64,000 nt of DNA. It comes from Euphorbia lathyris (Eukaryota > Streptophyta > Magnoliopsida > Malpighiales > Euphorbiaceae). The DNA is taken from NCBI RefSeq assembly GCF_963576675.1, contig NC_088918.1, positions 35,745,501 through 35,809,500 on the forward strand. The letters are read 5' to 3'. The translations under genes and the position numbers were made by a program. Under the pieces are notes generated by a model that ran no database searches, was not told where the DNA came from, and was given only the letters and a program-made list of their open reading frames with translations. Of the stretch, positions 58,173-64,000 are shown piece after piece; the first letter of the stretch is position 1; each line of letters opens with the position of its first letter.

Positions 58173-58679
58173 TCTAAAGTTAAAATATGTATGGATCCAT
58201 GTGATATAAAACTAAAAATGACAAAATAACGACTATAAAATAGGTGGTTTTTTAGTATAACGGACAAATAACGACTAGCGTTTCTTAAGCATAAAAGGAG
58301 GACTCAAGCTTTATTTCAAAGTAGAAGACTTGCAACAATAATTCTCACATTGAGTTTACGATTCTTACAAAAAATTGTTTATGGAAATTCAAGAAAGTAT
58401 TCTTCATCTTTACTAATTGTTTATCAGTTCAATTATTTGCGAAAAGTTTCTCACTTAAGCTAAAAAGTGAAGTTGTAAACACATTAGTAGTGCGCCTAAA
58501 GTTTAATCAATTGAGCTAAAAAAGTAGTCATAGGAGTGGTTTTGTATGATAACAAAATCAAATTCTTACTAGAACTATAAAAAAAAAAGTGTTAGGTTTG
58601 TTAGAGACCAGAAGTTTGATAAGTTTCTCATTAGAGCTTAGTAAAAAGTGTAGGTTAAGCAAGCATATGACAAGTTTGA
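58173..58679. other. AT-rich stretch downstream of the tandem duplication
   Basis: No domain was recognised. 'aagtttgataagtttc' words recur at 58613 and 58673, and the region merges into the copia remnant that follows; it may be its degenerate gag. Confidence 0.4.
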
Positions 58680-59300
58680 TAAGTTTCAAGCTCGAACTTG
58701 GTAAAAAGGAAATATACAAAATGGTTTGTTAAGAAGAAGTTCAACAAAGGAGACAAAAGATAGATATTCCATAAAGTGGCACATGTTATGAATGTAATAC
58801 ATGTGGTCATAGCAAGCTAAATTGTCTAAAAACGAAATCACACAAAAAGAATGATAAGCAAGCTGTAGTGGAAACATGAAATGAGAGTGATGAAGATGAT
58901 ATTGAATAAGTTGCTCAAACATGTTACGAAGAAGAAGAAGAAAAAAAATGAGATAGGCACCAAAATCACTTTTAAAACATCAATATGCATTAGTGCTTAT
59001 TTAAAACATATGGTTGGTGACAAAAAGAGGAAAGAACAACACATTATGAACAAAGAAAAAGTTAGAGTTAATCCATGTATCGAAGAAGTTTCATCATTCA
59101 AAGACTTAAAATATGATCTTCTTAACTATGCGATGAAAATAAAAAAGTTATCTTTGACTCCGATGTAAAAAGTGGTAAGACTTTGTTTTATATACCTAGA
59201 AGAATAGAATTTGATAATATTTATTTGATGCAAAGTATTTTACTAATGATAAATGTCTTCTCTCACAAGAAGAATAAATTTGGTTGTGACACCGTGTACT
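58680..59300 (+). pseudogene. Degenerate Ty1/copia gag-pol remnant
   Basis: Across frames: the zinc-knuckle-like 'CYECNTCGHSKLNC' (about 58785), 'KKNDKQAVVET.NESDEDD' as in Sire-type copia gag, and downstream 'FDSDVKSGKTLFYIPRRIEFDNIYLM', resembling the region before the gag-pre-integrase domain. Many stops; no LTRs were found. Confidence 0.65.
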
Positions 59301-59527
59301 AGGTCACTAAAGCATGCATTCAATTTCAAAGCTTTCAAGAAAGTTTACCAAAAACATATTTTAACAAAGATCATATATGTAATGCATAAACAAAATAAAA
59401 GTTCCTTCTCTTGAACATACAAACTAATTAAGGAACAGCGAATCTTTCTTTTCATTCTCATCCAAATAACAGAACATACATTTCCTTCCTTTTCATTCTC
59501 TTGAAGAAGAACAAATGTGTAGTTTCT
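59301..59527. other. Downstream flank of the BODYGUARD-like gene
   Basis: AT-rich, with the probable 3' UTR on the minus strand. No polyadenylation signal was assigned. Confidence 0.35.
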
Positions 59528-62500
59528 CTAATGTTGAAGACAAATGTCTTTATGAGGAAAGGATGCCCAAATATGCTCTAAATGTTGGGTGAAATCCTTT
59601 TCTCTACCTATAATTACAGAGGAATGATCAGCATTAGAGATAATACAAAGTTGTGCATTAGGAGCCTTTTCCTTAATGTTATTCCCACATTCTAATGGGA
59701 CAACATAGTCTCTATCGCCTTGCATTACACAAATTTTCACTCCGGACTCTGTCAATGTCTCCAAGAAATCATCCATTAACTTTGCTCCTCCACATATCAC
59801 ATTATGCATTGTATGCCAAGCTGAATGATGGGTGTGCCTTGTTAAGTCAACCATCATGAAATGTAAATCCCTGAAAAATATTGAGTTAATATGCAATGCA
59901 ATCCATGTCAACATATGATTCGAAGTCTTATTTTCGATTTTGACACAAAAACCAACCTTTTCCGAGTAAGCAGCTTTAAGATCCTCTCCCAGAGCTTATG
60001 GTTTCGGCAAACTACTAGGCATACGCATCGACCCAAGTGTTCATACCACGACATAAATGATGATCCGAACAACAACGGTGGCCACAATTTCTTCCCTGCA
60101 AGTTTTTCAAGTGCTGTCATACTTGCCTTTTCTTTTGAACTTGAACAGTAAGGCTGCAGCAGTTTTAGAGAACAGAACAGACCACTTATATGTACATTCT
60201 CAAAACAATAAAAAAAAAAAAGGGCGGCCCGGTTGCATTACGCGTCCCCGCTGAGCGAGGGTCCGGGGAGGGGTCCCACCACAAGGGTGTATTGGGGGCA
60301 AGCCTTCCCTTGCCAATTTAATTGGCAAGAGGCCGCTCCTAAGACTCGAACCCTTGGCAAGAGGCCGCTCCTAAGACTCGAACCCGTGACCTCTGGTCAC
60401 ACGGCAACAACGTTTTACCGTTGCGCCAAGGCTCGCCCTCTACATTCTCAAAACAATAAAAGAAAGAAATGAATCATTTAGGCCAGCCATGTCTAGCATG
60501 CAATACTCACTGGTGCTATGAGGGTGATTGATTTCACACAATTTGAGTATTTGGCAGCAAGTGCTAATGCAATAATGCAACCCATGGAATGAGCAACCAC
60601 ATGAAAAGACTTCAACTCGTATCGATTAATCACGGATCTTTCAATCATCTCCAAATGATCTTTTAAAGTGTAATAGCAGTCCTTTGGCTTAGGACTTCTT
60701 CCGAATCCCAGAAGGTCAACCGCGAACAATCTGTAGTTGTTCGTTACATGTTTAGAGAGATTTGGAAATACTGTTTCTGTCCAAAATGAGGAAGAAGAGA
60801 GGAAACCGTGCAAGAATATCACATTTTCACTGCATTCCTCTTTGCCACCTATACCACAGATGACAATAATGTTACAGACTATCAACTTATTACTATTAGC
60901 TTAAACTTTACAGATTAAAGGCTCTTAGGTTAAGAGGTCTAGAGTTCGGATCCTAGCAACTATATTTTTATTAAAATAGAGCGAATTGTCATGCTTCAGG
61001 TTTATATTTGGATATGAGATGTGTTAAAGATAATAAAAACTATTCTTGGTTGCTAACCTATGTTGCACCTAAACTGGAACGGAAATGGAAAAGGATACTG
61101 GAAACGTTATTTCTAAGAACATTTAGTTAGGAAATGGTAATGGAAACGGAAAAGAAACGGAAACCTACACAAAACGTGGAAGCGCTAGTGAAGAAGCGTT
61201 TCCATGCAACATAGTTGCTAACTCAAGCATGATCAGCAAAAACTTATATAATGGCCAGTATTTCTCATTGAAAGATCAAATTATCAATTGGCCCATAAAA
61301 CATATTGAACAAATTGCAAATGACCTATGTTGCACGGAAACGCAAACGGAAATAACACCCGTTATTTCTATAGAAATTTGGCTAGAAAATGGTAATAGAA
61401 ACGGAAAAAACACGAAAAAGACGGACACGAAACTTGGAAATGCTACTGAAGAGAGTTTCAATGCAACATATCAAATAACATCTTGATTAAGAATGTCATG
61501 GCGGTTCTGGCGGCCAGAGGGGCCGGCCACCCCTTTGTATCCATCATTCTGAATGTGCATATGCAACTTAAGCCTGTTTGTTTTACCTACTGTTTGTTGT
61601 TTGTTGTTTGTGGATGGAAAATGCTGATTTCCAAAAAGCGGATATTTTTGTTTTTATAAAAAGCTACTTTTCAGGGGTAAAAGGCAAACATTAGGTCACT
61701 AACCAAACACCTAAAACTCTCATCTTTGAAGTGAACCGTATGAAAAGGAGCTACAAAACACCACCTAAGTGTAGAACAAAGAATCTTCATTTCTTTAAAC
61801 ACAAGAAAGTCACCACTTAGCTTATTCTATTAATAAAGCAGAACAATGTCATATTAATTAGCACTGATAACATGGCTCTTCTTTCAATTAAGATCTTTTG
61901 CATACACTAGAAATTAAATTAAATATAAGAACTAACTTAGACGACTAAACAACCTTTCTACTGAAATCAACCTGGGTTAAATAGAGTGTTGCTTTCATAT
62001 ACCAGGAAAACCAGACGTTTAGCCTAACAATAAGGGCATCTTTCGACTGGGGCAAAGTTTCAAATTGAAGTCCCTAATGCCAATATTTCAAGCTCCTCAC
62101 CCAAACTACACGTAATGTTTGAAGGAACCACAAAGGGAAACTCTTATTCTTATGAGTTCTAACACAATTCTCAATTTTGATTAAGATATAAATCCAGAAT
62201 AAGGAAAATACCAATTAAAGTGAATAGAAATGACCTTCTGAAGGTTGATTGAGGACTACATACAAATGATCAGCAGAAGCATAAGAAACACAAGATTCAC
62301 ACCCACAATCAGACCATTTGCGATTATTACTCATTTTTGCACTAGATGATTTCTCGAATTTTGTGGCAAAATCCAGAAATCCCAAATGCCTAAACACATT
62401 GTATCTCCCATACAAAGTCTCTGAAAGCTCAATACTATCTCCACGAATCGCCTCTAGCTCACCCCTGTTTTGACAATAACAATCACTTGGCCTCCCTTCA

Positions 62501-62646
62501 AAGAAGTAGTCAAGGTACCTGAAGATTATACAAAAGATGAGTTCGAGAAAATCGAGGAAGAGGAATAGGAAGAAGGCAAGTGTAGAGAGAAATGTGGTAG
62601 TGGTTGTTCTGGGCCATGCTCCTGCTGCCAATGGAGCAGTAGACAT
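59528..62646 (-). CDS. BDG: BODYGUARD-family alpha/beta hydrolase, 4 exons
   Basis: Coding exons 62646-62235, 60848-60511, 60153-59957 and 59870-59528 join in frame (all GT..AG) to 429 residues plus TAG. The N-terminus has a hydrophobic segment ('FLSTLAFFLFLFLDFLELIF', about 19-38), then 'YLDYFFEGRPSDCYC' and 'KWSDCGCESC', Cys motifs typical of BODYGUARD proteins. The hydrolase core has 'VIFLHGFLSSSSFWTE', 'VDLLGFGRSPKP', the nucleophile elbow 'VAHSMGC' (S225), 'LWPPLLFGSS.MSWYEH', an acid in 'GDRDYVVP' (D370) and His in 'ADHSS' (H398), so the triad is complete. BODYGUARD proteins act at the epidermal cell wall and are needed for normal cuticle and cutin; the substrate is unproven. The start is the first in-frame ATG. 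Which paralogue (BDG1-5) cannot be settled here. Confidence 0.92.
60214..60440 (-). mobile_element. Au-like SINE 5 with a 32 bp internal duplication, in intron 2 of the BODYGUARD-like gene
   Basis: It is almost identical to SINE 1 (two substitutions noticed: 'gtcgc'/'gttgc' and 'tcagg'/'tctgg') apart from an exact 32 bp tandem duplication of 60322-60353 at 60354-60385, just 3' of the B box in element sense. The target duplication is 'tacattctcaaaacaataaa' and longer, at 60193-60213 and 60441-60461, perfect. Same sense as the gene. Confidence 0.95.
61058..61214. mobile_element. hAT-like MITE, copy 1, intron 1 of the BODYGUARD-like gene
   Basis: Ends 'ctatgttgca' and 'tgcaacatag', with a perfect 8 bp target duplication 'ttgctaac' (61050-61057 and 61215-61222). 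157 bp, non-coding. The 8 bp duplication supports the hAT superfamily. Confidence 0.85.
61325..61471. mobile_element. hAT-like MITE, copy 2, intron 1 of the BODYGUARD-like gene
   Basis: Same family and orientation as copy 1: 'ctatgttgcacggaaacg' to 'tgcaacatat'. Duplication 'caaatgac' / 'caaataac' (61317-61324 and 61472-61479), 8 bp with one mismatch. Inner 'aatggtaat.gaaacgg' is shared with copy 1. Confidence 0.82.
61571..61769. mobile_element. Short MITE, family A, second copy
   Basis: Begins 'agcctgtttgtttta' and ends 'aaaacaccacctaag'. Inner 'aaccaaacacctaaaactc' and 'gaagtgaa' match the MITE at 12893-13094. Lies in intron 1 of the BODYGUARD-like gene. Confidence 0.5.
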
Positions 62647-62926
62647 TCGGAGAAAGAAGAGTAAAGGAAAGTTGGAGAAAATTAAGGATTGGATACGAAA
62701 GAAAGAGTGTAAACATAAATTACAAGATGAAGATTGAGCCACGTTGCGACGTATGGAATTGGGAACGACGACAAGTTTGATACGGCTAGAATTTGATTGC
62801 AAAAATGTAATCACTCTACATATGCTTCATTTGTCTTCTTCCATCCTATTAGATGGCTTTTTATTTGGCTTACTACATTTTTAGCTCCTATACTTATGAA
62901 AAATGAAAAATTCAATTGCCTCCATA

Positions 62927-62966
62927 AAAGGCGGCCCGGTCGTACCGCGTCCCCGCTGAGTGAGGG
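62927..62966 (-). mobile_element. Au-like SINE 6, 40 bp 5'-truncated insertion with target duplication
   Basis: Only the last 40 bp of the SINE is present (plus strand 'aaaggcggcccggtcg', then 'cgcgtccccgctgag'). It is flanked by a perfect 16 bp duplication 'ttcaattgcctccata' at 62911-62926 and 62967-62982. It lies about 280 bp upstream of the BODYGUARD-like start codon. Confidence 0.93.
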
Positions 62967-62982
62967 TTCAATTGCCTCCATA

Positions 62983-64000
62983 CTTTACAAAAATTCTAGG
63001 TTGATTCTCTAAAAGTAATAAATTAGCCTTTTAACCTTTTTGATACTATTTGTTCGCTATCTGAGCTTGTTTAAAGTGTATATATTTCAATTTTTTTAAA
63101 ATATGTGTTTACTCCGCCGCTTGAATTTTAGGAGAATAATGGGTCACTTTAAACAACTTTAAAGAGTAAATATAATATTTTAAAAGTATAAGAGAAATTG
63201 AAGTTTTTGGACAAGTAACATGAAGTTTTTTGAACTTTTACGTTTGTCCAGTTAACATCTTTATCGTGCCTAAAGCATAGTCAATTAATTCATAAACTTG
63301 TCAAAAAAAAACTTGATTGGTCCTTAAACTTTTAAGTTATTCTAATAATACATCAACTTGCTTAAAACATATTCAATTGATACCCTAATCTGATGTGTCA
63401 TCGAACTTGCAAAACACAACGTGTAACCTATTAGAAGGAATGACATCTTCTACTTAAATCCTTAAATATAACGACTTGAATATCGAAATCCATAATTTTT
63501 CTCTGAAACTCTCTAAATCCTAAACAACAATGGTAACAACTTCTTATGTTTCTTTTCTTTTGTTCTTATGAGTTTCTTCTCTTGTCTTTTGAAATTACTT
63601 CTTCTATTATCTTCTGAAATGTTTCTTCTATTGTCTTCAGAGTTTATTCTCTTATAATCATTTCTTCTATTAGTTTGCATTTATTCTATTTTTTTCTTTT
63701 ATAATTTGGTTGTTTGTTGTACACTCTTGGATTAATTCTTTTGAAATCATATCTTCTAATTGAACATTTGTTTTTTCTATGTTTAGTAACTAAAAAGATT
63801 TGGAGAGTTTTAGTGATAAAGTTTAAAATGTCTTTTATTTCTCCGTGCTTAAACAAGCTCAATATTATTTACTCTAAACTTGAAAATGATTGTTTTAAAT
63901 TTTCACCAATTGATTTAGTGATTGAAGTCATTAAAAATTTTCATTCAAGATTCTCTCAATTGCTTGAGATTTTCACCGATTGATTTAAAGATTGTTTCAA
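62983..64000. other. AT-rich upstream region, no gene seen
   Basis: Short open frames only, without domains. 'cttctattgtctt' and 'tttcttct' words recur at 63540-63680, giving a pyrimidine-rich tract. Confidence 0.4.

Noticed and set aside
62647..62814. N-terminal extension of the BODYGUARD-like protein by 56 residues
   Set aside because: It begins with GTG and no ATG is in frame. The ATG at 62646 gives a family-like N-terminus.
1..64000. CRISPR array, bacterial operon or defence system
   Set aside because: No regularly spaced identical repeats with unique spacers and no prokaryotic gene layout. The window is plant nuclear DNA.

Overview
This is nuclear DNA from a flowering plant, almost certainly a eudicot. 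It is AT-rich, its genes have many short GT..AG introns, and its repeats are plant families: an Au-like SINE, RTE and L1 LINEs, Ty1/copia and Ty3/gypsy elements, Mutator-like, hAT, PIF/Harbinger and Stowaway-like DNA elements. I found no rRNA, functional tRNA, CRISPR array or bacterial-type operon. The species cannot be named from the sequence alone.

Four intact host genes are present, all on the minus strand. They are a plastid cysteine-synthase-family enzyme resembling S-sulfocysteine synthase CS26 (10 exons, 2889-11141), a Golgi GT47/exostosin glycosyltransferase (2 coding exons, 24792-27567), NADH-cytochrome b5 reductase CBR1 (8 exons, 30448-32952) and a BODYGUARD-family alpha/beta hydrolase (4 exons, 59528-62646). 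Exon sums are in frame in each case (390, 513, 280 and 429 residues). The four serve unrelated functions (sulfur metabolism, wall polysaccharide synthesis, ER electron transfer, cuticle), so no cluster function is implied.

The rest is transposon-built. The CS26 introns hold three Au-like SINEs and a MULE-type MITE. At 13379-14735 a Pack-MULE with a 9-10 bp target duplication carries the N-terminus of a RecQ-SIM-like helicase gene. From 16418 to 22981 a PIF/Harbinger-like element is filled with an RTE LINE, an L1 RNase H fragment fused to it in frame, a CACTA-like end, a MULE MITE and an old SINE. From 34.4 to 45.6 kb a decayed gypsy element is split by a complete but dead Ty1/copia element (36332-44109, 5 bp target duplication GAAAC), followed by a second related LTR. 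Between 46.2 and 49.1 kb lie a 5'-truncated L1 and a broken plant-mobile-domain-like coding region flanked by GC-rich palindromic clusters.

The most informative stretch is 49.27-58.17 kb, a tandem duplication whose two units have since received different insertions. Each unit therefore serves as the empty-site control for the other. This shows clean insertions of an L1 RNase H fragment, a 685 bp MULE MITE, a 1.6 kb foldback-like element with minisatellite arms and a solo LTR in unit A, and of a second tRNA-derived SINE and a MITE with a nested L1 fragment in unit B. The last gene, BODYGUARD-like, carries a nearly pristine SINE in intron 2, two hAT-like MITEs in intron 1 and a 40 bp 5'-truncated SINE with its own target duplication upstream.
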